A stretch of 64,000 bases of DNA from Ramazzottius varieornatus (taxonomy: Eukaryota > Tardigrada > Eutardigrada > Parachela > Ramazzottiidae): the NCBI GenBank assembly GCA_001949185.1, contig BDGG01000002.1, forward strand, positions 5,632,448-5,696,447. Reading direction: 5' to 3'. This document shows positions 45,944-57,822 of the stretch, piece after piece. Within the stretch, counting starts at the first letter, position 1, and every line of letters begins with the position of its first letter. Both the position numbers and the translations under genes were made by a program. The notes beneath the pieces were generated by a model, which was not told the origin of the DNA, did no database searches, and was given only the letters and a program-made list of their open reading frames with translations.

Positions 45944-48073
45944 ATGTCGGATTCTCCGGTGAACTGCTTGACTGCTGGCCGCACCGCCGCCCGGGAGTCT
46001 GTCAAGGTTGGAAACTTCAGTCTCCTCAACAAATTTGGTAAGAATAGATCCCTTTTCACCATTTGGAATGTTGAGTGTTAACGAGCAGGCATCTATGCAG
46101 CTCTGTGCGAATCGCCCAGAACGAAGGATTTCGAACGAGCATCCGGACAAGGACATGGACCTTCACCTGGCCACGGTAAGATACCTCATAGTCGTCATAA
46201 CTATATCCGCCTTCCTCGCCTTATTTAGAGTTGGGCATGTGGTATGGACTGTATTTCTTCTTTGTAGCCATGAGCAAACCTGGTGAGGTTGAGTTTGCCA
46301 GTAACAAGTATTATGCGCTATGCGGCTTGGGGGGTATCCTCAGCTGTGGTATCACCCACACCGCCATCGTACCTCTGGACTTGGTGAAATGCCGGATTCA
46401 GGTAAATTGCCACTTGTCAGCTTTCTTCTCTTTCCGTAGCGGTTGTGTCATGGGGATATGAACGTTTGCCTTTTGTAGGTCAATCCCGGAAAATATCAAG
46501 GTGTGTTCCAAGGATTCAGCATATCCATGAAAGAAGATGGACTCCGAGGTCTGGGTCGAGGATGGGCACCCACCTTGATTGGCTACTCTGCACAAGGAAT
46601 GTTCAAGTTTGGACTTTACGAATGGTTCAAAGTGCAGTACCACCACATGCTTGGAGACGTAAGTGACCCTATCGCTCTACCTGTTCTAGAAGTACGATAT
46701 GCTAATCAGGTTGGTTTTTAAGGAAGCAGCTTTCATCTACCGAACATGGATGTACCTGGCTGCCTCGGCATCGGCTGAGTTCTTCGCCGATATCGCTCTA
46801 GCTCCTATGGAAGCCGTCAAAGTCAGAATGCAGACGCAAGCTGGCTGGTCAGCCACTCTTCGAGATGGGTTCCCCCGTATTTTGAGGGAAGAGGGAATTG
46901 CCGGGTTAGTCAGTGCTTACCGTAATAATAATTCCTTTTGAATTTACGGAATTTATGATGATAACCTAGAAGCCTTTATGACTGGTGTTAATGATGCTCA
47001 ATGATAGGCCTGATAATTTCCACAAAATATCGTTAGGACATTTCCATAGCGGTGTAGCAGAACCATTTCTGATGACCGGTTTTCGGTTACAGATTTTATA
47101 AGGGCTTGGTACCGCTGTGGATGAGACAAATCCCTTACACCATGATGAAGTTTGCCTGTTTCGAGAAGACAGTAGAACTTCTTTACAAGCACGTTGTGCC
47201 TAAGCCCCGAGCAGAATGTTCGAAGGGAGAGCAGCTTTTGGTCACTTTTGCAGCTGGTTATATCGGTAAGTCCTGATCTCTTTTTGAAGCTTTCATTTGG
47301 GTTACCTTTATGATGATAACAAACGAGCCTTTTATGTATGAGAATCGCTGATCTTTAATGATAGGTCTGACAACTTTAGTTGTGATCCCTCATTGTGCCA
47401 TGGTAGTTAGTGTGCTTTACTTACGGGTCGTGTTCCTTTGCAGCCGGTGTTTTCTGCGCTATCGTTTCACATCCTGCCGATACCGTTGTGTCCAAGTTGA
47501 ACAACGCAAAGGGAAGTACTGCTCTGGACGTCGCAAAAAGCCTAGGTTTCGCCGGGTACGTGCTCGAATCTCTTGCTATAACACAGGAAACCTATCCCAA
47601 ATCTAGAAAATGATTAGTATTCACGCTAATTAACCTTTCTCCGCGTGTCGCCATTTAGCCTTCGGGCTAGTGTTGATTCCCTTGTGGCAGGAAGGGAGTC
47701 ATGTGTGATAAATTAAAATATCAAGACCGTTTCCTGCGATAGTAACTTGTGCGGTCAGCAGGCAGATAATCTTGAAACAAGTAGCACTATACACTAGTAA
47801 CGGAACTTGTGTTTCTTCTAGTATGTGGAAAGGACTGACGCCACGTATCATCATGATTGGTACCTTGACTGCCCTACAGTGGTTCATCTACGACGCTGTC
47901 AAAGTTACCTTCCAGTAAATACTCCTGCTGTTGTCAAAGTGTAACGTATGGTCGTGTTCGAACCATGTCTGCTAACACGGTGATGTCCTTTTAGTTTGCC
48001 TCGTCCACCGCCACCGGAAGCTCCCGAGTCCTTGAAGCTGAAGTGGGCAGCACAAGGGAAGATTGTTCAATAA
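45944..48073 (+). CDS. SLC25A3: Mitochondrial phosphate carrier (SLC25A3)
   Basis: Inner-membrane transporter importing phosphate with protons for ATP synthesis. Nine exons: 45944-46037, 46101-46175, 46229-46401, 46479-46658, 46723-46904, 47093-47265, 47444-47555, 47822-47914 and 47995-48073. Phases close to 386 aa. Three carrier repeats are visible with their signatures: HTAIVPLDLVKCRIQVNPGK (repeat 1), ALAPMEAVKVRMQTQ (repeat 2) and SHPADTVVSKLNNAKGS (repeat 3). Other family blocks are LCGLGGILSCG, FKFGLYEWFK, LVPLWMRQIPYTMMKF and RIIMIGTLTALQWFIYD. The end LPRPPPPEAPESL closely follows human LPRPPPPEMPESL. The N-terminal about 60 residues look like a presequence. I see one version of each exon, so no mutually exclusive pair like vertebrate exons 3A/3B. 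Introns 5 and 6 share a similar block. Confidence 0.96.
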
Positions 48074-48612
48074 GAAAGATTTTTCTGTACCGCTTTCACG
48101 ATTTATTTATTGGTCTGCGTGTTGCTGATTATAGTCTACTCATATCCTTGGCCATTTTGTCTGGTGTTCAGTTTGTAGTCTTGAGGGTGTCATTTGTGTG
48201 GGGCTTGTACTATTTCATGCCTGTGGCTATGCTGAGTGCTTATGTCCACCTCGGTAGCGTTTGATACAGACCACTTCGAAGTTTTGCAAGAGTGGCAAGA
48301 AATATTTTCGCTGGAATACTAACGATCAGCTTGAATTCGCAAATTGAATCGACGTTTTACACCACTATTGATTTCAAGCCGGGAATATTCCACACGTGCC
48401 TAAGCGACGCAACCTTGAACGAAGCAACGGCAAAGTCGCGAAAAACCAAGACAAAGTAAGTAAGGGTCTACGGAAACAACAATTCGCCATAGCGGAATCT
48501 CCAAAGGATCAAACCGGAATAAATTAACAGATATAACACGTAAACGACACAGCCATAGATCTCTGACACGTGAAACTGAAAAAGACAACTCGCAAAAAAC
48601 CGTTATACTCAT
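48074..48612. other. convergent 3' spacer, SLC25A3 / PDHB
   Basis: Holds both 3' UTRs. No repeat or further gene seen. Confidence 0.55.
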
Positions 48613-50723
48613 CTAGTTCTGTCTTATGTTCAAACACTGACGAACAGCGCTAACAACGTCGTGTGCTTGAGGAAGTGCCATTGCTTCGAGACCTTTGGCG
48701 TACGGCATGGGAACGTCGGCTCCGGTTACTCGTAGAATGGGTGCATCCAGGTAGTTGAAAGCTTCACCTGTGACAAGGAAACTTGGGGTTGAGGGGCTAG
48801 ACGATCGAAACTTGATAAGAAGTTAGCTTTCTCGAGAACACTCACCCTCGACTATCGAAGCACTGATTTCAGATCCTATGCCGCAAACTGGCCATCCTTG
48901 CTCAACGGTTATCAGATGATTCGTCTTCTTCACAGACTGGATGATTGTATCGAGATCGATTGGTCTCAACGACCGGAGATTTATAACCTGCCGGAATACA
49001 ACAAAGTTTGCCGACGTCCGAGATGGCTCCTCGTACAAACCTTTTATAGTTACCTCAGCATCGACGTTCAGCTTCTGAAGTTCCTTCGCAGCTTCGATGC
49101 AGGTCTGTACTCCTCGAGAGTATGAAACCAGAGTAACATTCTTGCCTACAATGCGAAAGAGAATGTCACGCATAATGATTCTAGAGATCCGTGAATCAGT
49201 CACACAATTTCACCTTGCTTCTCGACCTTGGCTTTGCCAATAGGTATTAAGAACTCCTTGTCCATGGCCTCTCCGCTGATGTCGAACGGTAGACCGTATA
49301 GAATTTCGTTCTCGAGGAAAACAACTGCGACGAAGAAGGACTCGATAAAAATGTAACCAAATATATCAATTATTATATTTTTATCATCCATTTCTGACTG
49401 ACAAAGATATTCACAAAGAAGGCACATATTGCAAAACGAAAACTCACCTGGAGCATCGTCCCGAATAGCCGACTTCAGAAGACCACGAGCATCTTCGGAG
49501 CTGTAGGGTGCAACAACTTTTAGACCCGGACATTGAGCGTACCATGGTCCAAAATCCTGCGAGTGCTGAGCCGCCACACCGGCGGCAGCTCCGTTTGGTC
49601 CACGGAATACTATCGGAACTTTCACCTACAGAAAGCGAGGTTTACTCATCTTCACCTGCTCTGGATAGGACATCGAATAGGTTCTACTTTCGGGTTGCAC
49701 TTACAAGACCGGCAGACATGTAGAGAGTTTTGGCTGCCGAGTTGATGATGTGATCGATTGCTTGCATCGCAAAATTCCATGTCATAAATTCGCATACAGG
49801 TCTCAAACCCGCCTGTAGTTTTAAGTGGCAGTTAGGGATAAGCGCAACACCCTAAGACCCCCACCGCGCAGCTGCTTACCATTGCGGCTCCCACAGCCAC
49901 TCCAGCGAACCCCATCTACAAAAACATCACCGTCTGGTAGCGAATAACGGACGTTAGTCTGACAGAGCGTACCTCGGTAATCGGAGTGTCGATGACCCTC
50001 TCATCACCATACTTCTTCCATAGATTTTTCGTGACCTGTGAGAACAGCATTCAAATGACGTGTAAAGATGGTTGTAAGGATGGTTCTCGCAAGTCACATG
50101 ACTTTTCGATCCGCCAATCTCATCTCTGCTACAAATACTGCTTCGGGGAGTGCGGAAGTCATGGAGCAGCTCCATGCACGTACCTTGTAAGCTCCATCAT
50201 ACTGAGCTACTTCCTCTCCTAATATGAAAACTCGCTCGTCTCGAGCTAGTTCCTCGTCCAGCGCGGAGTTCAGAGCATCTCGAACATTCAACTACCAAGA
50301 AACCGAAGTCATCGTTAATGAGTTAAACGGGCAATACCGACCTGTTTCCGAAATCATTTCGTCCATGACATTCCGAGTACAGCACCCATCCGCAGCTTTC
50401 CGTAGAGATGTCTACGAGTCAGACGCCGCGTAAAGACATGGGACGCGAATACCTGCTTGTTTCCGGAAGCTTGGGCTGCTGCTGCAGCGGCGGATATCTT
50501 CGTTAAGTTATAGTTTCTTGTGTGGACGATCGACTGCGCAACCTGAAACATTCAACCCATGATTCGCAACCGATTTCCGTCCTCTGCAGCTTCACAGATC
50601 GACGCACGCAAACCATATGCTACACCACAAAATCGAAAGCCACTCCACGGAATCCACGTAATAAGATACTCGGATATAATTACAACTCACCTTCGATACC
50701 CCCAGCCTTCCAGCAAAAGCCAT
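48613..50723 (-). CDS. PDHB: Pyruvate dehydrogenase E1 component subunit beta, mitochondrial
   Basis: Beta chain of the thiamine-diphosphate E1 of the pyruvate dehydrogenase complex (pyruvate to acetyl-CoA in the matrix). First exons 50691-50723 ([11 protein letters not shown]) and 50453-50542 encode a presequence with an alanine run, and the mature part starts near [19 protein letters not shown]. Conserved blocks in order are [130 protein letters not shown], and [18 protein letters not shown] near the C-terminus. About ten short exons. The match to human PDHB runs the full length. This is the third consecutive gene for a mitochondrial protein. Confidence 0.96.
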
Positions 50724-51583
50724 CCTTCAGGTTTTCCTGCTAGAACAAACAACTACGAACTCGCTGTTCGACACCGAAGTTGTTAACTTGCAGACGGGTA
50801 TAAGGACATACTTTGATAACCAGCGAGGCGCTGTTTAAACGTCTGGACGGCGAAATGGGCGAAAGACAAAGTCACCTGTGGGGTACGCTGTAACGACAGA
50901 CGGCGCTTGGTCAATCAATTGTGGACGCGCGATTCCTGGATGGGTGAGGTACACGTGCTTCCGCAGTTCCGGCCCTCCCCAAAATGATGAGCGGGATCCG
51001 GAAGTTCCGATGGATTGATGAAGTCAAACCTAGAATTACAGTACGAAAATCGGACTTTGTAAATTCTGTAAAATTGAATTCCAGAAGTAAGGATGGCGCA
51101 ATCAACGGATCCATCCAATCAATCACATCTCCTGGCGAATTGTATGACATAACCGATCTTACATATTACATAACATGATTACGTGATCTCTAAGGTTGTC
51201 CACTGTCCAAACGGATAACAGAACTTCCGGTTGCCGCACTCCCGCACCAGACAGAGAACCTGACTTTACCGTTGGAAAAAAATCTTCAAAAGACACTTTT
51301 TCAGTTCACCGGGTGGCTGGTCCCTTTACTTGTGGTAACATTGAGAGAAAGCTCTATATTCCATGATGGACAGATTTTTATTCTGAAACTGCGGAAGACC
51401 AATCCTTTGTGTTAGAGCTCTTTAGTAGAAAAAAAGAACAGGCACCCATCCAATCTTTAGTAATATACAAGTCAAACTGCAAAATCTAAAATTTTTGCGT
51501 AAGCAGCAGGCACTTCGTTCCTGTCGACACCATAAAATTGCCAACAGTTCGTGCAAGTCCGTTAAAAAGATAAAATAACAACG
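50724..51583. other. spacer: PDHB upstream and kindlin 3' UTR
   Basis: PDHB promoter side and the 3' region of kindlin (both minus strand). A minus-strand AATAAA-like signal lies near 51375. No other feature seen. Confidence 0.5.
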
Positions 51584-54500
51584 TTAGGCTTTCCATCCGC
51601 CGGTAAGTTTTTGAAATTCCGCTTCGTCAAAGGGCGTCGATTTGTCATCGGCTCGATTGCCAAGGCAGATGTATCCTCCGATAAATTCATGAACGTTCTT
51701 GGCGTCAGCTCCAACCGGCCAAAACTCGAGGACCTCATTGTCCAATTCCACTGTCACGACCTTCTTGTACCAATTGACTTGCCAGTCCGGCATCCGCTTG
51801 AAGGGCCATGCCTTGAGGGTTCTTCCATTGATATCCATGCGGATCATCCGGTTTGGTGTGATGGCTAGCAGTTCTTCTTTCCTCGAGCTGGCGAATATGA
51901 CGACAAAGTAATGCATGGCGTAATCGGGAAGACCTTGCCATGTTCGGATCAGCTGCAGCTTGGCGTCCATCAGCGAGAGGTTCTTCACTTTATCATGGGC
52001 TTCCATGATTCTTCCGCCGAGCCTAAATACGGGAAAAATAAGCTCAACCTTTTGAACTTTCTTGCGATCGGCGACCTTCATACTTTGCGGACTTGTTCTT
52101 TTTTATGAATCGAGGAGCCACGTAAACGTCAGGGTTTATGTTGGAATCCATGGGACCGATATCGAGTCGCTGAGGCGTATGCTGGAGCTGTAGCTGGCCA
52201 TGGATGTTCTGTACTTCATACTGGTAGGAATTATCGGCCATGGTTTTTCCTCTGGATGCTAGGCGGAAAGCAGCCATCCATTTAGCATACTGGGCGTCGT
52301 TGGCACATCTGTCAAGACATGTCCACAGTTGTTGAAACAAGCAACAGCATCAACAGCTGGTGGAGTCAATTTTGTAAACTACAGCACTAACCTCAACCAC
52401 ATTTCGTGCATTCCGTCTGCCATGGGCACTTGCAGCTTGATGCCGTATTTGCCGTTTGTCAGCATGACATCGGGAGCCACTTCGCAGCCTCGTAAATTCA
52501 CCTCCATGGACGGCTCGCTCTGCGTATCGTGCTCATCGCGGTAAAGCGACATTGTTGTATCTCTCAAAACCACGTAGTATGGTTTGAATCCCTAGAAAGA
52601 AAGAACAGAGCATGTTATCTATTCCTGTTGAAGACAACCGATCGGAAAAAAACTCGCGGAAAATATCCGGAAGAACTGGCTGAGAAAATTTCGGAACCCT
52701 CTTACGATCGGCCAGAGCTCACATACGTACACGAAAACTTACCCGCATAGTGAGGAACGATCTTTTAGGTTTGAGAAACTGCAAGTAATCGCTGAGGACC
52801 GGGACTTGCATAATGTCGTTATAAAAGGCGGGCGTGGCAGCTCCCTCGAGTGTCGTTTGCAGTTCGTTCAACGCGGCGTCGATGTCATCTTCTGCGGTTT
52901 GAGTAGGCGTCTGCGGCACTTGTGACTGATGTTGTACCTGGCGGAAATAAAAAGAGACTGCTGAATAGGTCTGCTTAATTATGCAATGAGCATTGTATAC
53001 CTGAAGTTGCAACGCGGCGAAAAGCATCATTTCGTCCTCCGTACAGTCCAATTCTTCCGTCATGATCATCCATCTCGCTTGCTCGTAGATCTGATTGATC
53101 CGTTTCACATCGAATTTGGGATTCAGATCGTAAAAGGTAAAGAATTTAAACCTGTTTTCAAAGCGGAAAATCATCATTATAACGCCTGAGGGTCAGTGTT
53201 GCTACTTGAGTTAGGTTCAAGTGCGTAGCTTACCGTAAAAGGATAGTGTCGCCTTCTCGAATTCCTTGTTCGTAAAGTGACCGCGCCGAGTCTAGCCAGC
53301 CGGCATTCATGCGTGCCTTTTCCAGCCGACTTCGCGGTCTCAAAAGGGTTTCAACAGCCTCTGGTGCAGGCGACTGTGGCGAACGAGCCAGGTTAACGTC
53401 AAGCGACTCTGTCAATAGAAATGGTTTAGTTTAATCATAGTAAACAAGACGAACGTGGTCGTAATTCATCATGGTTCACCACGTTATCACATGAACACTC
53501 ATGAAAATTCACGAGAGTGAAAACCTCGGGAACTTTAATACTTCCAGCAGGCAGGCCCAGTTCAAAATGTGTCTGGGTCGCCAAGTTTTGCGCACTTTAC
53601 GCAACGTGGCTATATAGTCTTACAGCTAGTTTACTTCAGATGGGGTTCCTCACCTTCTGTGGCACCGGTTCCATCAACGATGTTCACCGTTCCTTTCTCG
53701 GGAGCGGCATAAAGCGGAGTTGTATAAGGGTTCTGAGCGTAGAAAGGTGCGTACTTTTCGCCGCCATGTGAGCCAGTTTGTGAGTGACGGGAGAGAGTAC
53801 CGTGGGGCGAAGGTGTGTGGTAGTTGATATGATAACCATTGGTGGGAGGAGTGGCGGCTCCCAACGAACGATCGCGGTCCAGGCTGTTCATTGAGCGTGA
53901 CTGCTGTAAACGAGGGAGGGTATCGCCGCTACGCGAGTTCAGATGCTGATTGTTCAGCTGCACAACAGGAGGCAAATCCGACGAGATGACTGTATTATTC
54001 TTCAGAGCTTGCGGATGCAATCGCCGGCAAAAAGAGAGCTCTTCGCCGTGCCGTATTCCTGTAATAATAAGAAAAATGTATACATATTCCATTCTTTCCG
54101 AGAGTACGTTCATGTCATAGACCAAAGGTCGACAGTGTAAACGCTGTTAGTCCGACTTTAACAAGTACAAAATTAAGGTCGCTGCCTGCTGGGCGGTACA
54201 GACCAATTTCAAACTTGGCTTCATAAATCTGTTTCTACTCTAAAGAAGGCACAGTATGATCCACTGTTTGAAAAGCTCAGCAAGATGATGCTGATTTATA
54301 AACTCAGATTGGACTTTGAACAATCATCCTTTTATTGAATTGGGCGATTTTGAAAGGACTGCAATCAAATTGACCGCATTGATGGTCTTCTTCATTAAAA
54401 TACGCTGAATATGGCCCAAAGTGGGGCGCATGTCGCGATGTCACTCGTTAAACGGCCACATTTTGTTGAAAATTCTCTGTGATATCTTTGGTCAAGATGG

Positions 54501-56257
54501 CCGACCAGATATCGTGTTAACGATGAGGCACATTAAAATGCTTACCCAGTGACGAGCACAAATCCATAACAGCTCGCAGAACCGTACTGGACATGTCTAC
54601 GCTGACAGTAATGTACTGCAAATCCGGTAGTTGAACACGGATAATTTTGTGTTTGGGAGTGAACCAAATATGCGCAGCTGCCGTGACGCCGTACTGGTCA
54701 AGTGTTGAGCGACTTCGATTAAGCCATTTATTCTCTTCCGGCCACCACAGGTCATGATCGCTCCAGTCGCGTGTCCCCAAGTCTTGCACCAACAGCAACA
54801 TCACTTTCCCGATACTGACATCTCCCTAAAATAAAAATAGAGAAAACTACATTTAATTTCCATGCAACTTCCTGGTCCGTCAAACCTAATACCTAACTTT
54901 CGCAAACCTGCGACCAACGAGCCGTATATTTAGCATTACGGACTTGTATGCAGGCCCACAAACCGCTTTCTAAGCTTGAATTCTAGCATCTACTGGCGAA
55001 TTATACAGTCCTTGGCATTGTAATATTAGTGTTTATTAGTTTTTGTTACAAAGTCAGCTTACAATTAAGCTCGTGCGTATGTTGCATAAATATGATCAGT
55101 CTCGTAAGGTCCGATCAGATGAACGAGAGTATCTGTTCGAATTTCTCATCTTGGAAGTTGGAACTGCTCTGAAGATGTTCACCGAAGAAGTTAAACGTAA
55201 ATATAGACAGTAATATGTAGGTTTATTTTGGGAGCTGAACTCTCATCAATCTTCGTTGTGTCCTGTCATCTTGGACTGTTGTCTCTGCGAGTTATGTCTG
55301 TGGATGAGAACGTCTTCTTCGTCCTAACTCTTGACTCAGCTTACAACTACGCTGGCCGGTCTAGCTGGCATCAAACGGACGTTCGTCGTTTAAACATTCT
55401 CAATGAGAGGACAAAGTCCATTTGCTCTTGAACCGCTAGATTTGTTTTACGATTCCGTTTACGCACGGTACGCAGCAACGCGGAAAAGCTCCTTCCGGTT
55501 AGTTCAGTAGCGGAGTAGAATTTCAGCGTTCGTACTGCTTTTCAAAACTTCGAATTTGAGTGTAAATTAGAAAAGCTCCCTGAAATCTCTCGCTTTTGAA
55601 ATAGAAAGTTCGTCAGATTCGGTAGGCTGCCGTTTCGGACAGCGTCGTGGGATAATTCGCAAAACTGGGCGTTGTCCACCAGGACTTACTGCAGAAAACA
55701 TTTTCTCGTAAGCGGGAAAGGAGCGAAATTTCTCGGGATTTCTGAGACGCCTAAAATATGCTAAGCCTTCGTTTGGATATTTCGACATGTACATACAAAT
55801 CAGAATCAAATACTCGTCAGAAGCCTGCCGAAGCCGACGGAGATTAGATCGGCTCCAGGTAAATTGGGTGCTAATCCTACAATTATGACACTTTCATTTT
55901 TATTATTCACTACGTTGTCTAGTCACTGCTATTTCCGACCGCTTGACAAGTTGCTCTTCGAAGAAGGGTACGGTGCGATGACTTGGACCTGCAATAAATT
56001 CTCGAAACCTGATATTACATGTACCAGCAATATTTCTCATCTTTGCCTGCATGCTTTCTAGCCATCTATCTGGCCTCGCATAATGCTTTCAAGCAATCAA
56101 CCTCGTCGAGCAATAAATAGCAAAATATTCTCACACATACCGTAACGGTGATAACTCTATCAATTTCCATGTCCGTGATGAAAACTCGCAGGTCCCAGGC
56201 GCCTTTGGCCATCAGCTTGGCATCGGGTATGTATGCCGAGTAAATACTTGGCTCCAT
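51584..56257 (-). CDS. Kindlin (FERMT / UNC-112), integrin activator
   Basis: FERM-PH adaptor that binds integrin beta tails at focal adhesions. Nine exons: 56141-56257, 54546-54825, 53654-54058, 53234-53408, 53001-53151, 52743-52937, 52392-52591, 52084-52308 and 51584-52022. Phases close to 728 aa (human kindlin-2 680). F0 has WDLRVFITDMEIDRVITVT. F1 reads DWSDHDLWWPEENKWLNRSR, where human has DWSDHALWWEKKRTWL. The long F1 insert is low complexity. F2 shows GWLDSARSLYEQG, FKFFTFYDLNPKFDVKRIN and CTEDEMMLFAALQ. The PH insert has MEVNLRGCEVAPDV and GMHEMWLR. F3 has WMAAFRLASRGKTMADNSY, MRIDMNGR-like IRMDINGRTLKAWPF, and NVHEFIGGYICL. The integrin-contact QW pair of vertebrate kindlins (KQWNVNW) is DW here (PDWQVNW). 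Intron 1 is 1.3 kb. Confidence 0.95.
54418..54472. repeat. possible degenerate foldback element
   Basis: CAAAGTGGGGCGCATG on the left resembles the element arm, but the right side (GGCCAC) is only partly complementary. It lies in kindlin intron 2. Confidence 0.25.
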
Positions 56258-57822
56258 CTTGGCGATATGCGTTTAAAATGTATCTATAAAAGAAAAACAG
56301 AACAGAAACCACAGGAAGGCAGCTGCAGATGATTAGTCCGAATGCCCAAGCCACAACAATAGTAGTTTCACAAGATCCTGCGTGTCCCCGCGGTGAGCCT
56401 TTTCTTCAGCATTCTGGCCAGAGACGTTTCTGCACTCCTTGGCATCAATGAGCACGAGGAGCAAGTTTGTGGTGCAGGCGATGTGATGCCAGCTTACTAT
56501 GGCTGTAAGAGACGAGAAACATCATCATGAACGTGCTTTCTGCTACGAGGGACGAAAAGCTCGCGGAATAGAGCAAGCAAAGGAGCCTATAGACTGGTTG
56601 CACCAGTTGATTATGGTTGCGTGAGTATATATATGGAGGGCGTGGCTCTGTATGCTATGATGCCTTCCATAAAAGGCGCAGAGGCGGTCGCTTTTATGAC
56701 GTCTTGCACACATACGTCTGCATGGAGAAAATATTTATGAATATTTTCTTCTTTTGTCGGTCGAGTCTAGAAACAGAAAATCCAAAGTGTTACGTATTCA
56801 CACATTAGAAAATGCGGCGTTTGCAAGGCCGAAAGACAGCGGCTGTTCTAGGTCGAACTTCAAGAATGCGGCGATACCACAATTTCCACGTCTCTTAAAG
56901 TCGAACTCTATAATCACAGCTTCATAAAGACGATTCAGCCAAATATCCGTCAGCTTGGGGAAAGCCGAGAAAGACCATAACTATCACAAGGTAGCTGTAG
57001 AACTTCCAGTACCGCCACAGCCCCGCGATGTCCATGCTAGGGTGCCGGAACTACGGTTTCCCGCACGAGCCGCGAAGCCCGAAAAACGCTAGTGAAATTC
57101 GCATTTCTTTACTGGGGCGGGCCTGCCGGAGTAGAGAAAGATCGAAGTTCAAGCAGACCTCGAAATCAATTAATTTTAGGGAGCTGCGACCGGCTGGTAC
57201 GTCATTTGGCGGGTGTGACGATTGCATGACGAAGCGTCTGTTTGATAGACGGGATGGTTCATCGTGAATGAGCTGTTTTCTTTTCAATCAATCTAGAGCA
57301 TTCCATCAATTTGCCGACTTTGCGATATATTCCATAATCCATTATCGCAATGAAAATCGCCGATGCGTATCCTTCTTTTCCCCTAAACTTTCTGAAGTGA
57401 ACTGATCTCCGAATTCTCTGTCCAAGTACTACCTTCCGGGTGCGCCAGAAGTACTCTTTTCTCCTTGCAGTATTACCCGTTACCTGGGTTTTAACCGTTT
57501 GGACCAAACATACAGCGTAGCGAGCGCTTGGGAAGATCGTCTGGTGAGTAACGTGTTTCTAGGCTGTCCCGTAACATCCGGGATCCCGGTCATCTGGGAT
57601 GGACATTGGGGCTTCTAAAACTGTTCACCCATGCTCCGGTTATATCTTCACAGAACTTTACTGTCAGTTCATTTGAAATGTTGCCGTCGTCTCGCTACAG
57701 TTACCCATGCGATTGTGCTAAGGCAAACACCGCCATGGACGAACTTCCTTCCGGCCAACTCTTACATAACATCCACCTGTCGTTATGATGGAATAACGCA
57801 CAAACACACACAGTGTTCGACA
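56258..57822. other. divergent spacer, kindlin / SLC27A
   Basis: Upstream regions of two divergent genes. One notable structure is a hairpin GAAAATATT-TAT-GAATATTTTC near 56727-56748. No gene recognised. Confidence 0.5.
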
